Virus record (IMG/VR): IMGVR_UViG_3300036823_000324
Span: 1 to 64,000 of that record
From: a virus
Strand: one strand, 5' to 3'
Length of the DNA: 64,000 bases
In this document: positions 47,601-55,147 of the stretch, in pieces
Numbering within the stretch: the first letter of the stretch is position 1
Layout of the letters: each line of letters opens with the position of its first letter
Notes under the pieces: generated by a model
Told to the model about the DNA's origin: nothing
Databases searched by the model: none
Seen by the model: only the letters and a program-made list of their open reading frames with translations
Translations under genes and position numbers: made by a program

Positions 47601-49188
47601 CGGCGGCGATGTCGGCCGCCATCAGCCTTTTCTCGCTGACCTCGTGCTTCTCGAGCCCTAGCAGCGGCGCGCCCAGGAGGCCGCCGACGATCGTCCCCGG
47701 CACGCCGCCGAACATGCCGCCGATCGAGGCGCCCGCGATGCCGCCGCCGAGGCCTCCGCCACCGGCGGCGTGGCCGAGCAGCAGCGAGCCGCCGACCGTG
47801 GTCAGGACGCTCAGCGCCTCCGGTGAGACGCCGGCCAGGCTCTGCAGCACCTTGGCGATGTTTTCCATCAGGTTGAGGGCCAGTTTCAGGCCGCTCGAGG
47901 CGCCGAAGAAGAGCCCCGCGGAGTGGGCGAGGTCGCCGAGGATGTTGACGAAGCGCGGCGTGTATTCGGTGGCCTCGCCGATGAAGTGGGTGAATTTCGG
48001 GATCGTCGATTCGGCGAGGTGGTCGAGGATGTAGGTCGCCGACGTCCCGCTGCGCCCCTGGCCCAGTTTGAGGATGCCTTCACCGAGCGCGTCGAAGTCC
48101 ATCACCAGCCCGTGCACCAGCGGCTGGGCGTTCTGGGAGAAGGTTTCGATCTGGGATATGCCTTTCGCGGAGTCGGCCCATTCGGCTTTGCTCCCGAGCC
48201 AGCCGGCGAGGCTGCCGCCGAGGGTGCGCGCGAGGGGCGAGAAGTCGGCGGCGAGCGAGGCGCCCAGATGCGCCGCCTCGCCGATCACCTTCACCAGCAC
48301 TTCGCTGGTGGGGGCCAGCTGGGTGATCCAGCGTTCGAAGTCGTTTTTGCCCTGTTTGGAGCCGAAGAATCCCTCGAGCCCTTTCACACTCCGGTCGACG
48401 ACGGGGAAGAAGGCGTCCCAGGCGCGCGTCGCCGCCGGCAGCCCGGTCGACTCCATCCATTTCAGGGAGGTGTTGATCAGCGCGAACTCTTCGGTCCCGC
48501 GCGGCCCTTTGGTGAAGGTGGATTCGTACTGGTTCTGTACGCCTTTGAAGTTTTTGACGGTTTCGACCGCCTGGGGACTGACACCTTTACCCAGGCGTGC
48601 GAGTTCCTGTCTCTGGGCGGCGGTCATGTGACCGCCATAGCGTTTTTCGTATTCGGCCAGTTCGTTGGCTTTGCCGAGCGATTTCCCTAACGGGTAGGCG
48701 CCGAACGCCGTCGCCCCATAGAGGCCGAAGAGGGACCCGTAGGCGCTGAGCCCGGCGCCGGCCAGCGGCAGGGCCTGTCCGGCCGCGCCGCCGACGGATC
48801 CGAGCAGCGCCGCGGCGCCCTGGACGAGCGGCGGCGCAAAGAGGCCGCCGATGCCGAAGAGGCCGGTGCCGATCCGGCCGCCCGCGCCATGGCCAGAGCT
48901 CTGGCCGCGCACCGCTCCCGACATGCCGCCCCCGCTGCCCATCGCGTCGAGAGCCAGTTTGGTCTCGAAGGCGTCGTCGCGGGTTTTTTTCATCTCCCGC
49001 TGGACGACGCCGAGCTCGGTTTTCATCTTGCCGGCGAGCTTCGCCGTCGCATCGTTGCGGCCGAGCTCGTCGATCTGGCGGTCGAGCGCTCCTACAGCCC
49101 GTTCCGTTTTGTCGGAGCTGACCGAGATTTTGTCCAGTTTGGACGAAATATCGTCGCGGAGGGAGAAGACGGCTTCGACGCGCACCAC
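44692..49188 (-). CDS. Tape measure protein with NlpC/P60-type peptidase domain
   Basis: 1,498 residues from GTG 49188. N-terminal coiled coil; Gly/Ala-rich hydrophobic stretches (90-170, 455-550, 600-720) typical of tape measures; more helices to about 1,190. From about 1,240: PYLWGGGHG, DCSGGTTELF (catalytic Cys) and ASPDHVYSVL (catalytic His, about 1,303), a Cys-peptidase pattern for cutting wall peptides. Its length predicts the tail length; about 0.15 nm per residue would give roughly 220 nm (upper estimate, since the enzyme domain is included). Confidence 0.92.
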   Translation of the reverse strand: MVRVEAVFSLRDDISSKLDKISVSSDKTERAVGALDRQIDELGRNDATAKLAGKMKTELGVVQREMKKTRDDAFETKLALDAMGSGGGMSGAVRGQSSGHGAGGRIGTGLFGIGGLFAPPLVQGAAALLGSVGGAAGQALPLAGAGLSAYGSLFGLYGATAFGAYPLGKSLGKANELAEYEKRYGGHMTAAQRQELARLGKGVSPQAVETVKNFKGVQNQYESTFTKGPRGTEEFALINTSLKWMESTGLPAATRAWDAFFPVVDRSVKGLEGFFGSKQGKNDFERWITQLAPTSEVLVKVIGEAAHLGASLAADFSPLARTLGGSLAGWLGSKAEWADSAKGISQIETFSQNAQPLVHGLVMDFDALGEGILKLGQGRSGTSATYILDHLAESTIPKFTHFIGEATEYTPRFVNILGDLAHSAGLFFGASSGLKLALNLMENIAKVLQSLAGVSPEALSVLTTVGGSLLLGHAAGGGGLGGGIAGASIGGMFGGVPGTIVGGLLGAPLLGLEKHEVSEKRLMAADIAAGGMLSSARGISKLRGGSLVPSLGRTAVEGAAFNAAPAAGGGVLSRIRAAFRPVPTIPQSVTAYSSEDLLRAAASRQAASGEFGEGAALATSGLFGAGTGAATTSAGRGLLGRLLSPFWGAGEEGGAAALTGLGGAAAGLAPLALGLIDPSIYNGVLGERGLGGSAHPGPAGMFGNNGYGMLGNRTKAFQDVLSGFSLFPSGEEGKRELLPQRSGAAERQITTQWKQRREELAPMVKEYDHLTKAIEKQAGHEKRQNELVEKRKSLIQSIAAIEPTLVHYNPITGVAENFNKKQGERQAFGVEAGVPGAKLLGGIRASEGLVKAERAERTLRARLQKEGITGKPLQEAMYAARTGNVGEVSVLGRQFENVFGRGAGNPLKQFGSTWRNIGGTASQFSHELGQISGPLEHFEKELEGVTVGDIHGGKLPGTGTIKKLLHSSNRKEQRDGEEAAQFYMKGVVNHLGLKGGEATKVRHEMASLLGFHPAAAAGKNAPVGAGVHAGGFGLSFGGGLVKSSAEQIESKAGELKKAGQKASESFAEGLGSNQSSHEAARATEPVIKGMLYGASPGGLVSHETQEAAQKGGATISSQYALGIQSKEGAVRNAAQRLVKAAFGALNTVPGGSKGGGTMPQPEVGAGGGGGKGKRRGGRAGFASGGRVGGAAFAAGQTEGGSLDTAILRSLRSRIDEEAQAGGGPKMAALIANGNRMTSLRKPYLWGGGHGATASRDGAWDCSGGTTELFDGAGWNFPPMVSGGFMNWERPGKGAATVLASPDHVYSVLKTRGGPKAIGTSASNPGEGYGWISDYTYRPGFSERHANLGLTGGVSSTRMAGKGQKQKKGFAAGGRVPGMRTPEDSVDISVSPKEFVVTDDGERQLERMTFPGVLNWLEGEQRPHFRAGGRPSPEVLRHGTATPGTGSGGVKIEINGPVSIGSHEDLDEFAKELVAAVRREMQNHPEGGGEFTHLTGPTV

Positions 49189-49227
49189 CTGATCTTCGCA
49201 GTGACCGCGGGCGCCTTCCAGTCGAAG

Positions 49228-49263
49228 GAGGGCGGGGCGGCCCCCTATGAGCGCCCCGCCCTC
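49228..49263 (-). repeat. Perfect 11-bp inverted repeat before the tape measure
   Basis: GAGGGCGGGGC and its complement around a 14-nt loop, between the gpGT stop and the tape-measure start. No T-tract; possibly a translational or partial transcription-attenuating hairpin setting the tape-measure level. Confidence 0.55.
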
Positions 49264-49297
49264 TATGCCACCCGGCGGCGCGAGTCTAGCCGCCTGC

Positions 49298-49558
49298 TCA
49301 GTCGCCTTCGCTCAGCGTGTCGAGCAGGATCGGCATCTTCACCTCGGCGCCCATCGCTTCGGCGAGGAGCGCCGTCTCGCCGCGGTCTTTGTCCTCGATC
49401 CAGTAGGCCATCGCGTAGAGGAGCGTGCGGTAGGCCCGCGGTTCCGGGTGTGGCGGGATCTCCACCACGCCCACGTTCCACAGCTCGTACGGGTCGAGGC
49501 TGAAGTGTTTGGCGCAGAGGGCGAGAGCCTGGGCCTCACCAGACTCCGCCAGGATTAT
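49298..49558 (-). CDS. gpT extension of tail assembly chaperone (expressed by -1 frameshift)
   Basis: 86 codons after the slip site, in the -1 frame relative to gpG: IILAESGEAQALALCAKHFS, DPYELWNVGVVEIPPHPEPR, LLYAMAYWIEDKDRGETALL. A coding-type sequence that has no start codon of its own near the beginning. As in other tailed phages, fusion gpGT (333 residues) would act with gpG as tape-measure chaperone. Confidence 0.75.
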   Translation of the reverse strand: MILAESGEAQALALCAKHFSLDPYELWNVGVVEIPPHPEPRAYRTLLYAMAYWIEDKDRGETALLAEAMGAEVKMPILLDTLSEGD

Positions 49559-49561
49559 TTT
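49555..49561 (-). other. -1 frameshift site A AAA TAA
   Basis: Minus strand GGG CAA AAT AA; in the gpG frame it reads GCA AAA TAA. The Lys codon can slip from AAA to the overlapping AAA, avoiding the stop that is next in line. It does not fit the classical X XXY YYZ heptamer (see finding). Confidence 0.65.
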
Positions 49562-50298
49562 GCCCGTTCGAGCGCCCCGTCCGCCCAACCCGAGATGTCG
49601 GTCACGACCTGCATCAGCTGGTCTATCTCGCCGGCCAGGAACCACTTCTGGATCACATGGTGCGGCGTCGGCGTCTCTTTGCTCGCGAGTCGCTTGTCGG
49701 TCATGTCGGGCTTCAACATCGACCGGATGACGGAGATCCGCTTCACCATCGACTGATCGGTGAGGTAGTCGCCGGCGCCGATGATCTTCTCCTGCTTGGT
49801 CGATTTCCGCCGGCAGTTTTTCTCGATCTGGACGTACTCGTCTTCGCCGAGCCCGCGGAGCGTCACCCAGAATTCGGGTCTGTCGGAGGGAGCCTCACGA
49901 TGCCCTTCCTCGATTTCCTCGGCCTCGAGGCGTTCGGCGAAGGCCACCATGTTGACGTCCTGGGTCGTCGGCTCCGGTGCCGCTTTGACGCTGAGCATCC
50001 GATCGAGGGCCCCGTTGGCGGCTTTCGAGCGTTCATCCTGGGTAATGCCAGGATCGCGGATCTTGTCCTGCTCGCGGTTGGCGACCCGGGTGCCGTCCTC
50101 GTCGTCGGGGAGATCCTCGGACTGCGGCTCCTTGGGCTCGAGCGGTGGACCCTGCCAGCCCAGCGACGCGGCCTGCATCGGGCTGATCTCGGCGCCCTCG
50201 CTGTAGAGCTTGCCGCCTCGTTCTTCGACCTGGTCGCCGTCGGCCGGGCCGATCGGCTCTTTCGTGGATATGGCACCTGCGCCGGGGTCCTCGGGCAT
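49555..50298 (-). CDS. Tail assembly chaperone gpG
   Basis: 247 residues from ATG 50298 after CTAGGAGGACAG. Acidic, disordered first 115 residues; then PEFWVTLRGLGEDEYVQIEK, a helix of KQEKIIGAGDYLTDQSMVKR and HHVIQKWFLAGEIDQLMQVV, the profile of gpG-type chaperones in front of tape-measure genes. It ends in ERAK-stop at the slip site. Confidence 0.8.
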   Translation of the reverse strand: MPEDPGAGAISTKEPIGPADGDQVEERGGKLYSEGAEISPMQAASLGWQGPPLEPKEPQSEDLPDDEDGTRVANREQDKIRDPGITQDERSKAANGALDRMLSVKAAPEPTTQDVNMVAFAERLEAEEIEEGHREAPSDRPEFWVTLRGLGEDEYVQIEKNCRRKSTKQEKIIGAGDYLTDQSMVKRISVIRSMLKPDMTDKRLASKETPTPHHVIQKWFLAGEIDQLMQVVTDISGWADGALERAK

Positions 50299-50445
50299 CT
50301 GTCCTCCTAGGGGGTGGGTTGGCGGCGCCAGCCTACCCCTCGACTGCGGACGGCTACCTCGGGCTGCCCTTCAGGCCCGTCGTTTCCTGTGCGTTGCCCC
50401 AGATCAGAAGCGCCCACGCCGGCCAGCGGACGGCGCCGCGCGGCG

Positions 50446-51030
50446 TCAGGAGAATTCGCCGGGGAGCGGCAGGACCGGGTCGGCGTCTTCGCCGGCGGCC
50501 GGGTAGGTGAATTCGCCTTCGGGGGACGCGCCGTAGAGGTTGCCCGGGCGGGCGATCCCCTCGACCAGGTGCTCGGTGTTCCAGGTCATCGGCAGGTCCC
50601 GTTCGAGCATCGTGTTCTGGGTGAAACCGATCGGCAGCTCCCAGAATTTGATGCCGAAGAGCATCAGTTCCTCCGAGCCCCACGATTCCGGGTCGGCGAG
50701 TTTGACGAGGAGTTCGAGGTCCTGGAAGACCGGCTCGCCTTTGCCGCGGGCTTCGCGCATTTCCTGCGCGGTCATGTTCGCGTACTTGAGCATCCAGCTC
50801 TCGAAGCGGGAGTCGACCTTCAGCAGCGAGACGGAACCGGAACGGGTGATGCGGCCGCGGCGGTAGACCTGGGTGTTGGAGCCCGAGCGCGGCAAAGCCT
50901 GCTGGGCGATCGCGACCGTGCCGGTGATCCCCTTGAGGTCGGCCTGCACGTGGCCGTTCATGAAGATCTGACCCCAGTTCCCGTCGATCGCGCGCTCCTC
51001 GATCGCGGCGACAGATGCGCTCGCAGCCAT
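50446..51030 (-). CDS. Tail tube protein, XkdM-like
   Basis: 194 residues. DGNWGQIFMNGHVQADLKGI, then RRGRITRSGSVSLLKVDSRF, the pattern 'G..G.v.ing..v.e.k' and 'G..gsGtitlyKvdsrf' of contractile-tail tubes. Follows the sheath gene after 13 nt. The 147-bp gap to gpG holds only imperfect GC hairpins. Confidence 0.85.
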   Translation of the reverse strand: MAASASVAAIEERAIDGNWGQIFMNGHVQADLKGITGTVAIAQQALPRSGSNTQVYRRGRITRSGSVSLLKVDSRFESWMLKYANMTAQEMREARGKGEPVFQDLELLVKLADPESWGSEELMLFGIKFWELPIGFTQNTMLERDLPMTWNTEHLVEGIARPGNLYGASPEGEFTYPAAGEDADPVLPLPGEFS

Positions 51031-51043
51031 TCCTCAGCCCCCC

Positions 51044-52582
51044 TTATCCGCCGCTCAACGCGACGCTGTTGAAGATCCGCTTCACGATGCCCTGGAAGGC
51101 GATGCCGTAGCGAAGGTAGACGCCATCGCCGACCTGCACGAACCGTTCATCGAATTCGACCGAGCTCGTCCCCGATTCCAGCGCGCCGCTGACCTCGAGC
51201 GCCTGCAGGAATTTCAGGAACGCGCCCTTGAGCGTGTTGCGGCCGGTCTTGTTGTTGAGCAGGGTGCCCAGGTAACTCGCGCCCGAGACTTCGGTCAGCG
51301 TGTTCTCGATGAAGTGGCAGATCGCCGAGTTGCGGATGTCCTTCAACTCGACCGGCCGTTCGTCCTCATCGGTCGTGAGCAGCGCAGTGTTGCCGTTGTC
51401 GATCGCGATCTGGGTGGTGGTGGTGTTGGCGAACACCACCACGCCACTTTCACCCGCCTTTTCATAGTTGGCCGGGGTGAGGGGGTTGTTCACCTGGTAG
51501 CCGGTGAGGCGGATGTTGAAGATCGACCGCGTGATGCCGACCCGTGCCACGACGCCCGCGATTTTCGAGGCGATCTGCGCCGTCGAGAACACCGCGTTGT
51601 CGCTGAGGCGCCGAAGGTCGGTGGCGCCGACGTTGATCAGGTCGACCGCGACGTTGTGGTACGTGTATTCGCCGTTGGTGTTTTTGCCGTCGGAGTAGCC
51701 CGTACCCGAGGCCGGCGGCACCGAGCCGGCGGCCAGCCGTTCCTTTGCTTCGGTCAGGGTCTCGGCGGCGGCGCCGCCGATGACGCCGAAGGTGCGGATC
51801 CCGGCCTCGTTTCGTTCCTTGAGCCAGGCGACGAAGGCGTCCATCGTCGGTTTGTCGGTGTTGTCGGCGAGAGCGATCGTTTCGAACGCCTGGTTCTGCA
51901 TCGTCGCCAGGGCGTTCGTGGTGTCTTCGAGCGCCGTGGTGAGGCCGGAGTTGCCTTCGACGAACCCGCCGGCACCGCTGATCACGCCGACGATGTTGAC
52001 CAGCGCGCGGGCGCTGGAACCTTCGATCGCGGCGGTCACGTATTCGGAGGGGAACAGTTCGTTGATCGCCGTGACGAAGTTGTTGTTCAGCCCTTCTTTG
52101 ACGTTTTCCCAGCGCTCGAGTTCGACGCCGCTCTCGAACAGGATCAGGTCTTTGTTTTCGGATTTCACCGCATTGGTCTGGACGACCACGGTGAAGTTGT
52201 TGGCGCGGGCACCGGGGTACTTCGCGGTCAGCTTGAGGGCCACCCCGGCGCTCGAGTCTTTGAGTACCACTTTCCCGGCTTTCGCCGCCGTGCCGGCGAT
52301 CCGCATCGAGAGGACGCGCGTGGCGCCGCCCCCGTCGAAGCCTTCGAGCATGGACAGGACCGATTCGCGCAACGTGCCGTTCTGGCTCCCGCTGTAGAGC
52401 AGTTCGAGCAACGCCGCGCTGTTGATTTCTTCGACGTGCCCGACCGGACCCCAGTCCGCGGTGCCGATCGTCGCACCGACGCCGACGCTGCCACCGCTGA
52501 TGGCGGTCTGGAGGGCCGCCATGAAGTTGAAGTAGATCCCACCCCGCGTCGGAGGCTTCGACGGGTTCCATTTGCCAGGCAT
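51044..52582 (-). CDS. Tail sheath protein, XkdK-like
   Basis: 512 residues. Opening GKWNPSKPPTRGGIYFNF, VGVGATIGTADWGPVG, then alternating α/β domains and a C-terminus YEKAGESGVVVFANTTTTQI, IRNSAICHFIENTLTEVSG, VGDGVYLRYGIAFQGIVKRI. These are classic segments of Gram-positive contractile sheaths. Identifies the phage as a myovirus. Confidence 0.92.
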   Translation of the reverse strand: MPGKWNPSKPPTRGGIYFNFMAALQTAISGGSVGVGATIGTADWGPVGHVEEINSAALLELLYSGSQNGTLRESVLSMLEGFDGGGATRVLSMRIAGTAAKAGKVVLKDSSAGVALKLTAKYPGARANNFTVVVQTNAVKSENKDLILFESGVELERWENVKEGLNNNFVTAINELFPSEYVTAAIEGSSARALVNIVGVISGAGGFVEGNSGLTTALEDTTNALATMQNQAFETIALADNTDKPTMDAFVAWLKERNEAGIRTFGVIGGAAAETLTEAKERLAAGSVPPASGTGYSDGKNTNGEYTYHNVAVDLINVGATDLRRLSDNAVFSTAQIASKIAGVVARVGITRSIFNIRLTGYQVNNPLTPANYEKAGESGVVVFANTTTTQIAIDNGNTALLTTDEDERPVELKDIRNSAICHFIENTLTEVSGASYLGTLLNNKTGRNTLKGAFLKFLQALEVSGALESGTSSVEFDERFVQVGDGVYLRYGIAFQGIVKRIFNSVALSGG

Positions 52583-52585
52583 CGA

Positions 52586-52930
52586 CTAGCTCTCCTTCGT
52601 CGTCGTCGGGGTGTGGGCCAGCAGCGCTTCGATCGCGGTGCGGGCGTCGTCGACGGTCATGAAGTCGGCGCCGGCGTGGCGGATCGCGGTGGAGACGATG
52701 TAACCGGGCTGGCCGAAGAGCTCGTCGCCATGTTCGACCAGCTGCTGGGCGCTGAGCAGATCGGGGGCGTAGCCCTCCTCGACCTGGTCGGCCACCGGGG
52801 CCTCCGCGACGGGGGCTGCGTCTGCCGGCGGTGCCGACACCGCGGGCGCCTTGCCGGTGACGGGAGTCTGTTTCTGCTCGTCGCTGTTCTCCTGCACGGC
52901 GCCTGCTTTCGTGTCGCGATCCTCAGCCAT
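52586..52930 (-). CDS. Unrecognised tail-region protein
   Basis: 114 residues from ATG 52930 after CTAGGAGCGGGG. An Ala/Pro-rich linker (TGKAPAVSAPPADAAPVAEA) precedes a C-terminal unit (LSAQQLVEHGDELFGQPGYI, then DDARTAIEALLAHT) with alternating hydrophobic pattern. Sits between tail terminator and sheath, where a small accessory protein is common. Confidence 0.55.
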   Translation of the reverse strand: MAEDRDTKAGAVQENSDEQKQTPVTGKAPAVSAPPADAAPVAEAPVADQVEEGYAPDLLSAQQLVEHGDELFGQPGYIVSTAIRHAGADFMTVDDARTAIEALLAHTPTTTKES

Positions 52931-52938
52931 CCCCGCTC

Positions 52939-53538
52939 CTAGTGGATGCTCGGTTTGAGCCCGATGCTCTTGACTGCCGGCACGTGCTGGGTGCCCCGAC
53001 GCCTGCCGGCCTTGACCCGCAGGTTCATCGAGCGTTGCCACATTCCCTGCTCGTTCGTTTCGGCCAGTTCCATCTGCACGGAGTCTGGCACCACCTGCAT
53101 CCATCGCGCAAGGCGTGCGTCAAGGTCGAAAGCCCACAGCGGGATCCGGTACGGGGCAAAGAGCGGCGACGATCCCTCGCTGATCATCCGCCGCATCCGT
53201 TCGCCCAGCGAGAAGGTCTCGTCGTAGTCGTCGCCGTAGGCGGTCAGCACGAACGAATGTTCGACCTGGTAGTTGGTCGAGGCCAGGTTCTCGGTGATCC
53301 GAGGGATGACCGGTAGCTGGCGGACGGTCACCGCCGGCCGTTTGAAGGTGCCGATGATCGGCTCGACGAAGACGAAGGGTTCGCCCGGCCCCGGGTCGGT
53401 GTCGTCGTCGGTCGCCGGCGAGAGTTCCCGCTTCAGCCAGCGACGGACGCTCTTGATGTCGTCGGGGTCGTTGTAGCCGTAGAGGATGCCGCTGCTCTGG
53501 GTGGCGATCGCGACGAAGTTGCGTTCGAGGGTGGTCAT
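52939..53538 (-). CDS. Tail terminator/completion-like protein, XkdJ position
   Basis: 199 residues from GTG/ATG-type start 53538. ERNFVAIATQSSGILYGYND, RRWLKRELSPATDDDT, VTVRQLPVIPRITENLAST, then a β hairpin (YQVEHSFVLTAYGDDYDETF). Its location before sheath and its αβ layout fit a tail terminator. Confidence 0.55.
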   Translation of the reverse strand: MTTLERNFVAIATQSSGILYGYNDPDDIKSVRRWLKRELSPATDDDTDPGPGEPFVFVEPIIGTFKRPAVTVRQLPVIPRITENLASTNYQVEHSFVLTAYGDDYDETFSLGERMRRMISEGSSPLFAPYRIPLWAFDLDARLARWMQVVPDSVQMELAETNEQGMWQRSMNLRVKAGRRRGTQHVPAVKSIGLKPSIH

Positions 53539-53602
53539 CTGCTCAGGAATAATTTCGGCGAATATTCACGGTCATATTTGACGGCCCGATTTCCATCCGA
53601 TC

Positions 53603-54079
53603 TCAGTGGAAAATCACGGCCATCGTCGCTTCGGCCTCGATTTTCATGCGGAACTCGGCGGCGACCAGGCCGCGCTCGAACATGTGGACACCGGTCGTGC
53701 CGGGGTGGTTGACGCTGCGGGCGAAGTGCAGCTGCGCGTCGGTCCAGTAGCGCAGGACCGTCTTCGAGCCCGGCCGTGGGATCGGGTGGGCCCGGGTGCC
53801 CTTGTCGACGTAGCCGGCGTGACCGTTGTCGCTGAATGCGCCGGCGACCCAGACGCCGCGTTCTTCTTTGGGCGGCAGTGGCTTGACCGAGTCGTAGAGC
53901 TCGGTCGACGGGCCCTCGTCGTCGCCGGTCTCCGGGTCGATGATCCGGCCTTTGGGGGTCCGGCGCTTGACCTCGTCGGCGACGACGGCCGAGGTTTTCT
54001 TCGCGAGTTTGGGGAGGGCGCCTTTCCAGGCCTCTTTCATCTTCTCGACGTCGCGGCTGATGCTGCCCGTGACCGACAC
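53603..54079 (-). CDS. HK97 gp10-like / XkdI-like neck protein
   Basis: 158 residues from GTG 54079. KMKEAWKGALPKLAKKTSAV, VVADEVKRRTPKGRI and LYDSVKPLPPKEERGVWVAG, with a later GYVDKGTRAHPIPRPGSK: the 'v..eaK..tPv.tG.l..s...' and 'Y...ve.Gtr...' layout of gp10-type head-tail connector proteins. Confidence 0.8.
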   Translation of the reverse strand: MSVTGSISRDVEKMKEAWKGALPKLAKKTSAVVADEVKRRTPKGRIIDPETGDDEGPSTELYDSVKPLPPKEERGVWVAGAFSDNGHAGYVDKGTRAHPIPRPGSKTVLRYWTDAQLHFARSVNHPGTTGVHMFERGLVAAEFRMKIEAEATMAVIFH

Positions 54080-54490
54080 CTACATCTCCTCGTACTCGTG
54101 CGTGGTGACGTGGTAGAGGGGGATCTCGCCCCACGCCGCCAGGCGCGGTTCCACGGTCCCGGTGACGTGGCAGATGAAGTAGGTGACCCCTTCCCGCTGG
54201 ACGTGGATCTTGTCCGCCGTCTGCGGTTTGACGTCGGAGGCGATCGCCAGCTCGCGCGTGTCGGTCTGGGTGGTGCGGTCAGGCTGGCGCTCCTGCTCGG
54301 AGGTCGGCTGCGAGAGCTTGGCGGCGTAGGGCCCGTAGACCGCTTCGGCCTCGAGCGGCGTGCCGTCTTCGGTGCCGACGAGCTCCTCGAGCCGCACCAG
54401 CCATGCCTGGTCGGACATCCAGTCCTCGACCGACCCGCGGATCACCGGGAAGATCCGCGGGCGCGATTTCATCGGGCCCACGGCGCGCAT
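54080..54490 (-). CDS. Head-tail adaptor-like protein
   Basis: 136 residues from ATG 54490 (overlap). WLVRLEELVGTEDGTPLEAE, VYGPYAAKLSQPTSEQERQP, then β strands (DKIHVQREGVTYFICHVTGT). The stopper-like β-barrel pattern 'G..y.g...v' fits its place between connector and gp10-like genes. Confidence 0.55.
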   Translation of the reverse strand: MRAVGPMKSRPRIFPVIRGSVEDWMSDQAWLVRLEELVGTEDGTPLEAEAVYGPYAAKLSQPTSEQERQPDRTTQTDTRELAIASDVKPQTADKIHVQREGVTYFICHVTGTVEPRLAAWGEIPLYHVTTHEYEEM

Positions 54491-55119
54491 CAGCGGAAGG
54501 GACCGGCCGGCCAGTAGCCGATCTGGTTGAAGAGCGCGCCGCGGTCTTCCCAGTTCCCCGGGTACTCGGGATCGTCGGCGTCGTAGATGATGTCGAAGAC
54601 CTGCAGGAAGGGTTCGTCGGCCTCTTTTTCGAGTAGCGCTTCCGCCAGTTCCCGGCGTTTGAGCAGCCGGTCGAAGACGCTGACGACGTCGTACTTCTCG
54701 TCGCCCGAGCCGAAGTTCTGGCCGACGGTGACCCCCATCAGGATCGAGTCGACGGCGTAGATCAGCGCCTGGTAGGTGACCGTGACCGGCGTCGTCCACT
54801 TGTCTTCGCCACGTTCGAGGTAGAAGGCGAGCTCGTTGTCGGTCCAGGTCAACCGCGCGTATTCGATCTGGATCAGCGCATCCTTTTCGGGGCTCACGGA
54901 GAAGGAGATCCGCCGTTCCTCTTCGACCGTGTAGTCGACGCCCTCGGTCTTCGGTTCGCCGTTCACGAACACGCGGCTCGTGCCTTCGCTGACCGGCGGG
55001 TTGTTGAGGAAGAAGATCCTCTCGGCGCCGCTCGCCACGGCCGTCTCGTTCAGGTAGCGCGGTTCGTCCTCGAGGAGTTTCCGCAGCCACTGGATGTTGG
55101 TCAACGGGGTGTAGGCCAC
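54490..55119 (-). CDS. Head-tail connector-like protein
   Basis: 209 residues from GTG 55119. YTPLTNIQWLRKLLEDEPRY at the N-terminus, then FFLNNPPVSEGTSRVFVNGE β domain, and a helical end (VVSVFDRLLKRRELAEALLE). The 'L..llgd...' helical start is like gp6-type connectors; weak beyond that. Confidence 0.5.
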   Translation of the reverse strand: MAYTPLTNIQWLRKLLEDEPRYLNETAVASGAERIFFLNNPPVSEGTSRVFVNGEPKTEGVDYTVEEERRISFSVSPEKDALIQIEYARLTWTDNELAFYLERGEDKWTTPVTVTYQALIYAVDSILMGVTVGQNFGSGDEKYDVVSVFDRLLKRRELAEALLEKEADEPFLQVFDIIYDADDPEYPGNWEDRGALFNQIGYWPAGPFR

Positions 55120-55147
55120 GCTGTGACGGTACTGCGGCAGCCAGCCG

